Assembly: GCF_024346755.1 (NCBI RefSeq)
Contig: NZ_AP024861.1
Location: 2,294,001-2,358,000, forward strand
Reading direction: 5' to 3'
DNA: 64,000 nt
Origin: Vibrio aerogenes
GTDB lineage: Bacteria > Pseudomonadota > Gammaproteobacteria > Enterobacterales > Vibrionaceae
This document shows positions 1-9,746 of this stretch, piece by piece (the stretch's first letter is position 1; each line of letters begins with the position of its first letter). The notes below the pieces were generated by a model. That model did not search any database, was not told the origin of the DNA, and saw only the letters and a list, made by a program, of their open reading frames with translations. A program made the position numbers and the translations under genes.

Positions 1-152
1 AGCGCATCAGCCTCAGCCTTCAGAGCTGCTAACCCTTCTTCAACGATGCTTTTTAATACTGATTTAATTTCTGATTCCTGAGCCGGAGTTAGCTTTCCTT
101 TAGACATTGCACCAGCCCCACCATGAATCACGATGGCATATTCATTTGGCAT
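1..152 (-). CDS. iaaA: Isoaspartyl peptidase/L-asparaginase, N-terminal part (cut by window edge)
   Basis: Only the first 50 residues are in the window. They start MPNEYAIVIHGGAGAM, the N-terminal beta strand and HGGAGA motif of plant-type asparaginase/isoaspartyl peptidases (Ntn-hydrolases that self-cleave later in the chain, outside this window). The family hydrolyses beta-aspartyl dipeptides and asparagine. The ATG follows an AAGGAAG ribosome site by about 8 bases. It is the last visible gene of the dgc-gsi operon, 68 bases after the D-aminopeptidase gene. In E. coli iaaA heads the gsiABCD operon, so the linkage is conserved although the order differs. Identity is strong from the motif and neighbours; the catalytic half cannot be seen. 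Confidence 0.85.
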   Translation of the reverse strand, partial: MPNEYAIVIHGGAGAMSKGKLTPAQESEIKSVLKSIVEEGLAALKAEADA

Positions 153-220
153 ACAACACACTTCCTTTGGATATAAAGGAGCTGTTAACCTCATAAGGAC
201 AGCTCCCAAATTTATATTTG

Positions 221-1042
221 TTACATTTGAGTCGTAGCAAGATAAGAGAATGCACACAAAAGACTGATCAGCGACTTCATGTCATTCGCCGTATACGTTA
301 CTGTGCGGGCATCCAATTGCTCAACACCGGGAATCAAGGCAAACACATCTGCCATAACCGGTTTTACAGCACTAAGTTCAAGAATATATGGAGGCTGAAT
401 CAGGCAATTATCTGTTTTGGTGAGATTTTTCACTGCATTGCTCGCTGCTACACGAATTTTTTCCTGAGCGTCTTTCGGGCTTAATGACTGAGCTGCAGTT
501 GTTGATACCGCACGTTTAACGCAGCAATAGCTAACGCCCGGATAACGTGTTTCAACCCATTGCTGAAACTGATCGTCTCCGGAAACCAACAGCAAAGGTG
601 TATTATTCTCCGACGCCGACGCATTGTATAAATCAAGCTCTGCCATCGGTTTTCCATTGACGACGACCCGGTAGAATCCTGCGCCATTTATAGTATGAGC
701 CAGCACGCCTTTTTCTCCGGCGGCACTGTGATAACCAATACAAAACAGCCCGCCAAATGGTTCATTATCTATCCCTTCCACCATAGAAAAAGGACGGGGT
801 TTACTCTGAACCAATTCCGCTCGTGGATCGATGTTGGCTGACCGTAGATTCGTCATCGAACCATGGCTATCCGCCACAACAACTTTAGTTGCTCCACCTT
901 CAAAAGCGCCGGCTATAGCTGCGTTAACTTCCTGCTCCATCAGAGCTCTGGCTGATTCATATTCGGTATTACCGGCACGGCATTGCTGAGGTGAAACGAC
1001 TCCGGCAATACCTTCTATATCAGCTGAGATAAAAATATTCAT
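221..1042 (-). CDS. dppA: D-aminopeptidase, M55 (DppA) family
   Basis: A 273-residue M55 zinc peptidase, similar in length to Bacillus subtilis DppA, which releases N-terminal D-amino acids from short peptides and forms decamers. The family metal ligands are visible: the SADIEG motif (D8, E10), H60 in DSHGS, H105 in GYHSAAG and E135 in PMAELDLYN. There is no signal peptide, so it should be cytoplasmic and act on imported peptides. The gene lies 11 bases after the DmpA-like peptidase gene and before iaaA, at the distal end of the peptide-transport operon. The symbol refers to the Bacillus D-aminopeptidase, not to the E. coli dipeptide-binding protein of the same name. Confidence 0.9.
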   Translation of the reverse strand: MNIFISADIEGIAGVVSPQQCRAGNTEYESARALMEQEVNAAIAGAFEGGATKVVVADSHGSMTNLRSANIDPRAELVQSKPRPFSMVEGIDNEPFGGLFCIGYHSAAGEKGVLAHTINGAGFYRVVVNGKPMAELDLYNASASENNTPLLLVSGDDQFQQWVETRYPGVSYCCVKRAVSTTAAQSLSPKDAQEKIRVAASNAVKNLTKTDNCLIQPPYILELSAVKPVMADVFALIPGVEQLDARTVTYTANDMKSLISLLCAFSYLATTQM

Positions 1043-1053
1043 AATTTCCCTGT

Positions 1054-2112
1054 TTAGTTAACACCGTTATGTTCATAGAGGTCTTGAAGAATGTCAGATA
1101 AAGCATAACGAGTGTGATCCTGAAATCCTGTCACCTGCGTCGCCTGCAGCAATGCGTCCAGTACTGCAGTTTCGGTTCCTTCAGCCGCAGCCCGTAACAA
1201 AAGTTCTAACTCACTATCACGAAGCTTCTTATCTTCTCCGGAGGTCGAAAATGCGACTGCAATATCTCCAGAACCATGCCCCCAATAGCTACCTAATCTT
1301 CCCAAACCTGCTCCCGCACGCTTAGCTATCCGCTTCAATTGACGCCCATCTAAAGACGCATCGGTCGCCATTAAAATAATGATGGAACCTTTATCTTCTT
1401 GCTCTGAATCTGTCTTCAGGTGAGTTTCAATAATATCGCCAAATGGCAGGCCTTCGAGACGTAATGCACTTAACGCACCAAAATTAGCGAGCACCAACAC
1501 ACCCACAGTCGCATTGAGCTCAGAGACATAACAAGAGCTGGTGCCTATGCCACCTTTGAGTGCAAAGCAACTCATGCCACGTCCGGCACCAACACTTCCT
1601 CTTTCAAACTTAACGCCAGTATTACGTAATGTATCAATAACCAGATTTTCGCTAACCGCCAGCGCCTGAATATCATTCAGATATCCATCATTACACTCAA
1701 GAACCAAAGGGTTTACCGTAGGTAATGAACGACCAATATCCGGGTTCTGCTCAATCATATATTGGACAGTGCCACTGAATGCCCTGCCAACACACAAAGT
1801 GTTCGTCAGTACTATTGGGGTTTCCAGTACACCCAGCTCTTCAATCTGAACCAGTCCGACTGGTTTAGCAAAACCATTTAATACAGCACAACCACAGGGA
1901 ACCGGACTCTGGTAAATATTATCCTGTACCGGTTGAATGACTGTCACACCAGTCTGACATTCACCAGAATCTAAGGTGGAATGGCCGACGGTTACACCGC
2001 CGACATCACTAATACTATTATTGTTTCCGGAAGGGAAGAAACGGTACCCAATCGTCCCCTCTTCTTTCCAACGATTGATAACTAACTGTATTCTTTGTTG
2101 TAAACTATTCAT
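1054..2112 (-). CDS. P1/S58 family peptidase (DmpA-like L-aminopeptidase/D-amidase)
   Basis: A 352-residue member of the DmpA/BapA family of Ntn-type aminopeptidases. These enzymes cleave themselves before a catalytic serine. The expected site is visible as G242-S243 in KGSIIILMATDASL, followed by the conserved region LGRLGSYWGHGSGDIAVAFST. Characterised relatives remove N-terminal residues from peptides including D-amino-acid amides and beta-peptides. It has no signal peptide. It is 8 bases after gsiD and 11 bases before dppA, so the operon pairs two unrelated D-/unusual-peptide aminopeptidases behind one transporter. The family is clear; the substrate is inferred from context. Confidence 0.85.
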   Translation of the reverse strand: MNSLQQRIQLVINRWKEEGTIGYRFFPSGNNNSISDVGGVTVGHSTLDSGECQTGVTVIQPVQDNIYQSPVPCGCAVLNGFAKPVGLVQIEELGVLETPIVLTNTLCVGRAFSGTVQYMIEQNPDIGRSLPTVNPLVLECNDGYLNDIQALAVSENLVIDTLRNTGVKFERGSVGAGRGMSCFALKGGIGTSSCYVSELNATVGVLVLANFGALSALRLEGLPFGDIIETHLKTDSEQEDKGSIIILMATDASLDGRQLKRIAKRAGAGLGRLGSYWGHGSGDIAVAFSTSGEDKKLRDSELELLLRAAAEGTETAVLDALLQATQVTGFQDHTRYALSDILQDLYEHNGVN

Positions 2113-2120
2113 GTATTTTT

Positions 2121-3002
2121 CTAAGATTTAAGCTTCGGGTCTAAGGTATCGCGCAATGCATCACCGAGTAAATTAAACGCTAATACTGCCAGGAAAATTG
2201 CCAGGCCAGGAAAAACACTCACATGCCAAACCCCTGCCATCATCATATTGCGTCCCATTGCCAGAATATTACCCCACTCAGGAACATCAGGTTCAGGGCC
2301 AAGACCAATAAAGCTCAAACTAGCCGCAGTCAATATACTCGTCCCTATCCGCATGGTGAAATAGACAATTACACTGGACAACGTACCCGGGAGAACATGA
2401 CGGAATAAGATTAATTTATCCGCCGCACCCACACATTTTACAGCGTCTATATAAGGCGTTTGTTTAATAGACAGGGTGGACGCACGCACTATCCGGGCAA
2501 ACACCGGTACACTGAAAACAGCAACAGCAATAATAACGTTATTCAGGCCTGTACCAAGAATCGCCACCACAGCAATTGCCAGTAGCATCCCCGGAAATGC
2601 AAACAGAACGTCCGCACCACGCATGATAAACATGTCAGCTTTGCCGCCGTAATATCCGGCGATAAGTCCTGATACGATACCAACGACCATGCCCAGAGTT
2701 ACCGATACAACACCGACATACATGGATATTCGCGCACCGTAAATAATCCGGCTTAAAATATCACGCCCCAGATCATCAGTTCCCATAAGATGTTGCCAAC
2801 TCGGAGCAGCAGAAAGTGCCATCCAGTCAGATATCATAGGATCATAAGGCGATAACCACGGAGCAAAAATCGCTACAAGGACCAAAGCCAGTACAAAAAT
2901 ACCTGACACCAACGCCATTGGGTTGCGTCTAAAACGCTGCCAGAAATCACGCCACGGAGAGCGAATTGGACCCTGACTGCTTACTTCTAATGTCACTTCC
3001 AT
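2121..3002 (-). CDS. gsiD: Peptide ABC transporter permease, GsiD/DppC type
   Basis: A 293-residue inner-membrane permease of the oligopeptide/glutathione transporter family. It has the N-terminal segment preceding TM1 (PWRDFWQRFRRNPMALVSG), the GTDDLGRDILSRIIYGAR motif and the C-terminal GDALRDTLDPK typical of DppC/GsiD proteins. Family members form a heterodimer with the GsiC-type permease and are driven by the ATPase GsiA. The gene is 9 bases after gsiC and 8 bases before the DmpA-like peptidase. E. coli GsiD is slightly longer. The subunit type is certain; glutathione as substrate is not shown, and the neighbours suggest peptides with D- or iso-linkages. Confidence 0.85.
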   Translation of the reverse strand: MEVTLEVSSQGPIRSPWRDFWQRFRRNPMALVSGIFVLALVLVAIFAPWLSPYDPMISDWMALSAAPSWQHLMGTDDLGRDILSRIIYGARISMYVGVVSVTLGMVVGIVSGLIAGYYGGKADMFIMRGADVLFAFPGMLLAIAVVAILGTGLNNVIIAVAVFSVPVFARIVRASTLSIKQTPYIDAVKCVGAADKLILFRHVLPGTLSSVIVYFTMRIGTSILTAASLSFIGLGPEPDVPEWGNILAMGRNMMMAGVWHVSVFPGLAIFLAVLAFNLLGDALRDTLDPKLKS

Positions 3003-3011
3003 ATCTTTCTC

Positions 3012-3932
3012 CTAACGTAACCGAATAGCCGGGTTCACAACCGCATACAAGAGATCGACCAGTAAGTTGATCACTATAAATTCCAGAACAAACAACATCA
3101 CTAGTCCCTGAATAACAGGCTGATCCTGAGTTTGAATAGATTCAATCAATAGCCATCCCAAACCAGGCCAGCTAAATACTCGTTCAACAACAATAGAGCC
3201 TCCTAACAGAAATCCGAACTGTAACCCAAGCATAGTAATAACCGGAATGAGGGCATTTCGCATAATATGCTTCCATGTCACTAATCGGGCACGTAATCCC
3301 TTTGAGTGAGCAGTACGCACATAATCTTCCTGAGCGACTTCTAAAAAAGCCGAGCGAGTAAAACGCGCCATAACCGCTGCCACTGAAGCGCCTAATGTAA
3401 AAGCAGGTAAAATGATATCGCTTGGCTGGTTGAACCCGCTGACGGAAAAAATACCAAATGGCATAGCAACAAACTGGATAAGTAATAAGCCCAGCCAAAA
3501 TGGGGGGACAGATATCCCACCAATAGCCAGGCTCATTAAAGTCCAGTCTTGCCACTTACCTCTTTTTAATGCAGAAACAACCCCAACTAACAGGCCTAAA
3601 ACAACAGACCAGGCGAAGCCAGCTAATGCCAGCCACAAAGTCGGCATAAAGCTTTTAGCAATAACTTCTGTGACAGGTTGACGAGTACGATAAGTAATCC
3701 CCATGTCTCCATGAGCTAACCCATTCAACCAATGAAAATACTGCTGGGGTAATGGCTTATCGAGTCCAAGCTGCACTCTTGCAGCCTGGATTGCTTCGAT
3801 AGGAGCATCTTCTCCCGCATATACGCGTGCCGGATCTCCCGGTAGTAGTTTGATAAATGCAAACACCAGTAAGGAGACCACCAGCAGTACCGGGATCATT
3901 TCTAACAATCGACGAACAACATACGATAACAC
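3012..3932 (-). CDS. gsiC: Peptide ABC transporter permease, GsiC/DppB type
   Basis: 306 residues, the same length as E. coli GsiC. It starts MLSYVVRRLLEMIPVLLVV, the standard first membrane segment of DppB-type permeases, and carries the QEDYVRTAHSKGL coupling-loop (EAA) motif near residue 200 that contacts the ATPase, plus the final NLLVDLLYAVVNPAIRLR. Family members have about six membrane spans. It lies between the binding protein and gsiD (9-base gap). Orthology to gsiC rests on length, operon order A-B-C-D and linkage to iaaA. Confidence 0.85.
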   Translation of the reverse strand: MLSYVVRRLLEMIPVLLVVSLLVFAFIKLLPGDPARVYAGEDAPIEAIQAARVQLGLDKPLPQQYFHWLNGLAHGDMGITYRTRQPVTEVIAKSFMPTLWLALAGFAWSVVLGLLVGVVSALKRGKWQDWTLMSLAIGGISVPPFWLGLLLIQFVAMPFGIFSVSGFNQPSDIILPAFTLGASVAAVMARFTRSAFLEVAQEDYVRTAHSKGLRARLVTWKHIMRNALIPVITMLGLQFGFLLGGSIVVERVFSWPGLGWLLIESIQTQDQPVIQGLVMLFVLEFIVINLLVDLLYAVVNPAIRLR

Positions 3933-3965
3933 GGTGCTCTCCTCTCTTGTTTAGTTAAACTGCGC

Positions 3966-5507
3966 TTAGTTAAACTTCGCTTGATTAAACAGTAAAGAAC
4001 CATCAGCCAGCATCGAAACACCCGCCAGTTTCTTCTTTTTGCCCACTAAATTGTCCGGAGTACCCAAGAATACAATTGGTGCATCCTTCCAAATCAATTG
4101 TTGAGCAGTCGCGTAAGCTTTAGCACGCTGTTCCGGATCTGCGGTTTTTAAGCCACCCATAATTGCATTATCAACACCTTCGTTGCTGTAGTACGAGACG
4201 TTATAAGCCGTCGGAGTCCAGGATTCGCTGGCAAACAGAGGACGTAGTGCCCAGTCTGCATCACCTGTTGAAGGTGACCAACCACCGTAATACAAGTCAA
4301 ATTCAGCTTTCTTAGGATCCTGAACACTCCACAATTTCGCATTTCGTGTACCTGAGTCCATCGGAACAACAGTCACCTTAATCCCAACCTGAGCTAATTG
4401 TTGCTTCACAAACTGAGCAGTACGAACGCGAGGAGTAGAGTTAGATGTCCAGAGTTTCAACTTCAGCCCATGCTCATAACCCGCTTCTTTCAACAATTTC
4501 TTCGCTATTTCAGGGTTATAGGAGTAATCCGGAGAAGTTTGCTGTTGATAGAACTGTACTTTAGGCGCCATTGCTGAATGTGCAGGAACCCCCATGCCCG
4601 CAGCGTTCACTTTTAACCACAAGTGACGATCTAACGCATAGTTAAGCGCCTGGCGGACACGTACATCTCCCAGCGCTTTATGCTGCGTATTGATAGCCAT
4701 ATACATCAGGTAAATACTAGGGTCACGTTGAATAGCTAACTTGTCATCACTTTTGACTGTATTTACTAAGTCCGCAGGAAGTGGATAAATTGCATCCACC
4801 TGACCTGATTTAAGTGACGCTACCCGCGTTGAGTCTTCAGGTGCAGGGAAGAAAGTTACACTGTCTACTTTAGGCCAACCTTTTTGCCAATAAGAGTCGT
4901 TCTTAACCAGTTTTACATCTTTACCAGGATGCCATTCTTCGAACACAAATGGACCAGTACCCACCGGATGCAAACGAAGTTCAGCTTCTTGTGGATATGC
5001 AGCAAGTACTTTAGGGCTCCACATCACAGCAGAAGGGTGAGCCAGAGTATTGACAAAGGCACCAAAAGACTGATTCAGAGAAATTTTAACCGTTTTACTA
5101 TCGACAACATCTACAGACTCAATCATTTTATAAAGACTATTTCGTTTCAGTCCTTTAGTTTGGTCTGCCAAACGAGTGAGGTTCGCTTTCACCGCCTCAG
5201 CATCAAATGGTGTTCCATCCTGGAACTTCACCCCATCACGTAAAGTAATAGTGAACTCTGTAGCATCATCATTACTGGTGTATTTGGTTGCTAACTGAGG
5301 CACCAGCTTCATACTGGCATCAAACTGAAATAAGCGCTCAAAAATACCACTTTGTACAGAGTAGCTGACGTTGTCGGACGTATCATGAGGGTCCAGACCT
5401 GTAATATCAGCATACATAGAAATCTTAAGATCATCTGCCATTACGCCTGCTGAAAAGCTCAAAGCCAGCGCAAGAGCAACTGTTGTTCTTTGTGATAGTG
5501 GTTTCAT
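3966..5507 (-). CDS. gsiB: Periplasmic peptide-binding protein, GsiB/DppA (SBP family 5)
   Basis: A 513-residue solute-binding protein (E. coli GsiB is 512). A Sec signal peptide is visible, with MKPLSQR followed by a hydrophobic core and probable cleavage after GVMA. Family-5 hallmarks include the block around YKMIESVDVVDSKTV, the HPVGTGPFVFEEW motif and DVRVRQALNYALDR. The mature protein would bind short peptides in the periplasm and deliver them to GsiCD. The gene starts 55 bases downstream of the ATPase gene, and a CACAGGAGAAAC-like ribosome site precedes its ATG. The ligand is not predictable from sequence; context suggests glutathione-like or D/iso-peptides. Confidence 0.85.
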   Translation of the reverse strand: MKPLSQRTTVALALALSFSAGVMADDLKISMYADITGLDPHDTSDNVSYSVQSGIFERLFQFDASMKLVPQLATKYTSNDDATEFTITLRDGVKFQDGTPFDAEAVKANLTRLADQTKGLKRNSLYKMIESVDVVDSKTVKISLNQSFGAFVNTLAHPSAVMWSPKVLAAYPQEAELRLHPVGTGPFVFEEWHPGKDVKLVKNDSYWQKGWPKVDSVTFFPAPEDSTRVASLKSGQVDAIYPLPADLVNTVKSDDKLAIQRDPSIYLMYMAINTQHKALGDVRVRQALNYALDRHLWLKVNAAGMGVPAHSAMAPKVQFYQQQTSPDYSYNPEIAKKLLKEAGYEHGLKLKLWTSNSTPRVRTAQFVKQQLAQVGIKVTVVPMDSGTRNAKLWSVQDPKKAEFDLYYGGWSPSTGDADWALRPLFASESWTPTAYNVSYYSNEGVDNAIMGGLKTADPEQRAKAYATAQQLIWKDAPIVFLGTPDNLVGKKKKLAGVSMLADGSLLFNQAKFN

Positions 5508-5562
5508 GTGTTTCTCCTGATTATCCTTAATCGAGTAAGTAGTAACTTTGCAAATTTTGTTA

Positions 5563-7392
5563 CTATAATTGTTCCGCGACCCAGTGTTGCGAGGTCACTT
5601 TACGGAATGTTGCTCTGTTTACTTCAATACCAACAGGTTTCATGGGTGATGGAGGGAGCTCTGAGTCGTCAAATACCCGCTCTTTACGCTGACTTGGATC
5701 AGCAATTGGCACAGACTCCAGTAAGCGCTTGGTATAAGGGTGTTGCGGGTTGTTAAATACAGACTGGCGGCTTCCTAACTCAACAATCTGTCCTAAATAC
5801 ATCACAGCAACCCGGTTGGCGATTCGTTCAACGACCGCCATATCATGTGAAATGAATATCCAGGCGACGCCAGTTTTCTTTTGCAGATCCATCATTAGGT
5901 TAATCACCTGAGCTTGTACTGATACATCGAGTGCAGAAACGGCTTCATCGGCAATAATCACTTTAGGCTTCAGGGCCATTGCCCGGGCAATGGCAATGCG
6001 CTGACGTTGACCACCAGAAAATTCATGTGGATAACGTCGCGCATGTTCCGGTAATAAACCAACACTCGTCAGAAGCTCTTCCACAACGGGCGTTGCTTCC
6101 TCCAGGTTTTTAGCTAAGCCATGAATCAGTAATGGTTCCGCGATAGAAAATCCGACCGTTAAACGTGGATTTAATGAGGCATATGGGTCCTGAAAGACCA
6201 TTTGGATTTCACGTCGAATTGGTTTAAAGGCTTTTTCATTAAACAGCGAAATTTCCTTCCCCTGAAAATGAATACTTTCAGATTCACTTTCTATCAAACG
6301 CAGAAGAGAGCGACCTGTCGTTGATTTACCACAACCACTTTCACCCACAATAGCAAGTGTTTCACCAGGCCAGACATTAAAATCGATCTGTTCCACCGCG
6401 TGAACTTCATGACAAACACGGGACAAAATTCCGCTACGGACCGGGTAGTACACCTTTAGCCCCCGGACATCCAGTAAAGGATTGCTTTCATAATTAGCGG
6501 TTTTATGTTCGCTATGCTCAAGCTCTCTCGATTGCCCCACCAAATCAAAAGGTTTCGGCCAATAATAATCGGTCATATCCCCTAGTTTAGGAACGGCAGC
6601 AAGAAGTGCTTTCGTATAAGGATGGGAAGGTGCTTGAAAAATGTCACGAACCGGACCCGCTTCTACAACCTCACCCCGGAACATAACAACAACTTTATCC
6701 GCGATTTCAGCCACAACCCCCATGTCATGGGTGATAAACATGACCGACATATTACGCTGTGCCTGTAGATCACGCAGAATCCGAAGAATTCGGGATTGAA
6801 TGGTCACATCCAATGCTGTAGTCGGTTCGTCAGCTATCAGCATTTCCGGATCACAGGTCAATGCTAATGCAATCATCACTCGTTGTCGCATCCCGCCAGA
6901 AAGTGCGTCTGGGTAACTACTCATGACCCTGTCAACATCTGCAATATGGACTTGTTGTAGCAACTCACAGGCTTTGCTGTAAGCTTCTTTTTTACTGCAT
7001 AATTGATGATCGAGAAGAGCTTCTGTCAACTGATCACTAATTCTCAACACTGGATTCAGTGATGTCATTGGCTCCTGGAAAATCATTGAGATCTCTTTTC
7101 CACGAATCTGACGCTGCTCTTCATCTGTTAATGACAGAAGATCTTTAGAAAATTCGCCGGACTGAAACAGAATACTGCCTTTTTCAACCACAGCACTTCC
7201 GCTTAATAGTCCCATGATGGAAAGTGAAGTGACTGACTTACCAGAGCCACTTTCCCCAACGACAGCGACAATCTCTCCTCGTTCAACGGAAAAAGATACA
7301 TCACGTAAAGCGCGGTTTATACCTTCGTGACTTCGGAAGCTAACATTCAGATCCCGTATAGATAGTAAAGGTTTACTATGGTGATTCATCAT
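5563..7392 (-). CDS. gsiA: Fused dual ATP-binding protein of peptide ABC transporter, GsiA type
   Basis: About 609 residues with two complete ABC cassettes in tandem, as in E. coli GsiA (623). Cassette 1 has Walker A GESGSGKS (about residues 46-53), signature LSGGMRQR and Walker B LIADEP. Cassette 2 has [16 protein letters not shown] and IIADEA. Each cassette ends with the oligopeptide-binding C-terminal extension ([16 protein letters not shown]). The open frame extends upstream to a TTG at 7419, but the ATG-ATG pair at 7392/7389 is preceded by AGGAGAG at 9 bases, so I prefer 7392. It lies just after dgcA and powers GsiCD. Confidence 0.88.
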   Translation of the reverse strand: MMNHHSKPLLSIRDLNVSFRSHEGINRALRDVSFSVERGEIVAVVGESGSGKSVTSLSIMGLLSGSAVVEKGSILFQSGEFSKDLLSLTDEEQRQIRGKEISMIFQEPMTSLNPVLRISDQLTEALLDHQLCSKKEAYSKACELLQQVHIADVDRVMSSYPDALSGGMRQRVMIALALTCDPEMLIADEPTTALDVTIQSRILRILRDLQAQRNMSVMFITHDMGVVAEIADKVVVMFRGEVVEAGPVRDIFQAPSHPYTKALLAAVPKLGDMTDYYWPKPFDLVGQSRELEHSEHKTANYESNPLLDVRGLKVYYPVRSGILSRVCHEVHAVEQIDFNVWPGETLAIVGESGCGKSTTGRSLLRLIESESESIHFQGKEISLFNEKAFKPIRREIQMVFQDPYASLNPRLTVGFSIAEPLLIHGLAKNLEEATPVVEELLTSVGLLPEHARRYPHEFSGGQRQRIAIARAMALKPKVIIADEAVSALDVSVQAQVINLMMDLQKKTGVAWIFISHDMAVVERIANRVAVMYLGQIVELGSRQSVFNNPQHPYTKRLLESVPIADPSQRKERVFDDSELPPSPMKPVGIEVNRATFRKVTSQHWVAEQL

Positions 7393-7409
7393 CCGTGACA
7401 CTCTCCTGA

Positions 7410-8375
7410 TTAAGTCCAAATACGTCCTTCTCGGTACTCCAGATAAGGAACACTGTCGCCAGCCAGCCAGATAGGCCCGTCAAGGTCGATTAATTCGCAT
7501 TGTGCTGCGATTGGTAACGCAGCATCCATCGCTAAAGATGAACCTAACATGCAACCTACCATCAGACGCATGCCTTTTGCCTTAGCCTGTTCTACCATTT
7601 TGAGTGCCTCAGTGAGGCCACCACATTTGTCGAGCTTGATATTAATAAACTCATAACGCGAGGATAAGCTGTCGATATCTTGATTCACGTGACAACTTTC
7701 ATCAGCACAAACTGGAATGACATGTTCAAAGTCTGCCAGGATTGAATCATCACCAGCGGGTAACGGTTGTTCAATCATCGTAATGTCATATGAAGTGAGA
7801 GCTTTGAACAAAACCGGAAGGTCACACCCAGCCCAGGCTTCATTAGCATCTATGATTAAAATAGTCTCTGGCGCAACAGAGCGTATAGCAGCCACTTTTT
7901 CCACTATCTGCTCAGCATTCAATTTTATCTTGAGCAGAATCGCACCTTTTTTAACGGCTTTTTTCGCACTGGATTTCATCGCATCTACAGAACCTAAACT
8001 AATGGTTTCTGCTGTAATCACACTTTCCGGTTGGCTGACACCGCTCATTGACCATAAGTTTTTTTGTGTAGAAGCAGCTTCTAATCGCCATAACGCGCAA
8101 TCCAGTACATTCCTGGCAGCTCCCGCTGGCATCAGAGCCTGTAGCTCTTCTCGCGTAAGACCTGACTCAAAGCTTCCCCTTATATCTTCAAGTTGTGCGA
8201 CAACACTCTCAGGCGATTCACCATAACGAGGGGTTGGCGTACACTCTCCTAAGCCAATAAAGCCATTTTCTTCCACATTTACACGCACCACTGTGACCGC
8301 AGTACGCGTGCCTCTGGATATAGTAAACGGACGTGATAAGGGGAGCTCAACAACATCAATTTCGAGGTTTCTCAT
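7410..8375 (-). CDS. dgcA: N-acetyl-D-glutamate racemase / dipeptide epimerase family (DgcA-like)
   Basis: A 321-residue enolase-superfamily enzyme of the muconate-lactonizing subgroup. The catalytic lysines are K149 and K151 (LLKIKL), the Mg ligands D176 (IIDANEAW), E202 (MIEQPL) and D225 (CADES), and the second acid/base is K247 (INIKLDKCGG). Close families are L-Ala-D/L-Glu epimerase (YcjG) and DgcA, which racemises N-acetyl-D-Glu in the marine D-glutamate pathway. Linkage directly after a dgcN-type gene favours DgcA. An ATG at 8381 overlaps the AAGGA site; the next ATG (8375) is correctly spaced from it. Confidence 0.8.
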   Translation of the reverse strand: MRNLEIDVVELPLSRPFTISRGTRTAVTVVRVNVEENGFIGLGECTPTPRYGESPESVVAQLEDIRGSFESGLTREELQALMPAGAARNVLDCALWRLEAASTQKNLWSMSGVSQPESVITAETISLGSVDAMKSSAKKAVKKGAILLKIKLNAEQIVEKVAAIRSVAPETILIIDANEAWAGCDLPVLFKALTSYDITMIEQPLPAGDDSILADFEHVIPVCADESCHVNQDIDSLSSRYEFINIKLDKCGGLTEALKMVEQAKAKGMRLMVGCMLGSSLAMDAALPIAAQCELIDLDGPIWLAGDSVPYLEYREGRIWT

Positions 8376-8384
8376 ACCCATCCT

Positions 8385-9395
8385 TTATGCTGCATTTTCT
8401 TTTAAAAACACGGCTATCGAATCGATGCCAAAACGGACTGAATCCACAGCAGGAACCTGGAATTCTTCACTCAAATTAGCCAAATATTCCTTTGCTTCTT
8501 CTTCGGAATATCCAGAAGTATTCACCGAGATACCAGCAAGCTTAACATTAGGGTTTGTCAGTCGGGCGTTATACAAATTCAGATAAACGCAGTCATTGAT
8601 TTCGACAAGTGGATGATGAGGCAGATGACGGGTATGTGGACGACCCATTTCATGGCACATGACCAACCAATCTGGTTGGGAGCCGTGTAGTAATCCTAAA
8701 CTAACACCTGCATATGAAGGGTGAAACAACGAGCCCTGACCTTCGATGATATCCCAATGGTGCGCATCATTCTCAGGTGAAACCCATTCAGCAGCACCAG
8801 AAATAAAGTCAGAAACAACCGCATCAATTGGAATACCTTCTCCAGCGATTAAAAGTCCGGTTTGACCCGTGGCACGGAACTGAGCATTCATATCTAAATT
8901 CTGCATCGCTGATTCCAGAGCAAGCGATGTATACATTTTCCCTACCGCACAATCAGTTCCAACGGTAAGTACACGCTTCCCGGATCTTGGCAAACCTGAA
9001 CCAACAGATAACTTTGGCTGGTGATAACGAACATCGAATAATTTCACCTGGTACTGTTCTGCCAATTCAACTAACTCAGGGAAATCAGTAAGTTTTTGAT
9101 GTAACCCACTTGCGACATTTAAGCCGCATCTAATGGCTTCAATGACAATTTCTTTCCAATCCTCTGGAATATATCCACCAGCATTTGCAATACCCAGAAC
9201 AAACGTCTGTGCACCTTTCTGTTTTGCCTCTGATGGGGTGAGTTCTGGCAGTCCAAGTGAGACGGTACAGCCGGACAGACTCATTTGTCCTACACTGGCC
9301 TGCGGGCGCCAGGCATGAATACCACGGGCGGTTTTGGCCGCGAGTGGATCCGATACATCGCCGAGAAAAAGAAGGTAAGGTTGCGGTATTTGCAT
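8385..9395 (-). CDS. dgcN: DUF1611 protein, D-glutamate N-acetyltransferase DgcN-like
   Basis: A 336-residue DUF1611 protein. An N-terminal Rossmann-like part (about 1-130) is followed by a P-loop-like domain with VGTDCAVGKMYTSLALE (about 145-161), RATGQTGLLIAG and IEGQGSLFHPSY, all typical of the family. DgcN relatives are reported to N-acetylate D-glutamate as the first step of a D-Glu catabolic route, after which DgcA racemises the product. It is the first gene of the operon, separated from dgcA by a few bases and divergent from a LysR regulator, which matches the known dgcN-dgcA-dgcR layout. The family is certain; the exact activity rests on linkage. Confidence 0.8.
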   Translation of the reverse strand: MQIPQPYLLFLGDVSDPLAAKTARGIHAWRPQASVGQMSLSGCTVSLGLPELTPSEAKQKGAQTFVLGIANAGGYIPEDWKEIVIEAIRCGLNVASGLHQKLTDFPELVELAEQYQVKLFDVRYHQPKLSVGSGLPRSGKRVLTVGTDCAVGKMYTSLALESAMQNLDMNAQFRATGQTGLLIAGEGIPIDAVVSDFISGAAEWVSPENDAHHWDIIEGQGSLFHPSYAGVSLGLLHGSQPDWLVMCHEMGRPHTRHLPHHPLVEINDCVYLNLYNARLTNPNVKLAGISVNTSGYSEEEAKEYLANLSEEFQVPAVDSVRFGIDSIAVFLKENAA

Positions 9396-9746
9396 ATCCG
9401 TATCTCTAGCTATTCCTATTCAGGCAACTACTATTTCACGAATTAATCGCTGCTAACGAATACTTATTTGTGCTACACCCATAACCTTAAGTTATACCTC
9501 AGCCTAGAGCGTGCTCTAAGTTTGATTCGTATTTCGACCTGCCAATGACAGAAGGGCTCATCATGGTCCGTATATTGCTTATCTGTATATTGCTTAAACA
9601 TCTGGTACTAGCGAGGTAAACACTCCCCTCAATTCAGACATATCTAAAATAACAGTCCATATAATCTGCGCTGGCTAACGCGAATAATAATATTGACCAT
9701 GTTTCAGGAACGTCACTTAGGAATGAATTTGAGAGAAGGATTACCC
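9396..9746. promoter_or_regulatory. Divergent dgcN/dgcR control region with LysR-type and other repeats
   Basis: A 351-base gap between divergently transcribed genes, with no coding signal. It contains an imperfect dyad ATAACCTTAAGTTAT at 9481-9495, whose inner bases fit the LysR T-N11-A box. A perfect 6-bp inverted repeat TAGAGC-GT-GCTCTA lies at 9505-9518. A two-copy 15-bp tandem repeat built on GTATATTGCTTA lies at about 9567-9597. The first two are candidate binding sites for the LysR regulator next door. Assignment of each site is inference. Confidence 0.5.

Noticed and set aside
1..7392. The two peptide ABC systems as a recent duplication
   Set aside because: Permeases, binding proteins and ATPases differ throughout and have different partner enzymes, so they are distant paralogues.
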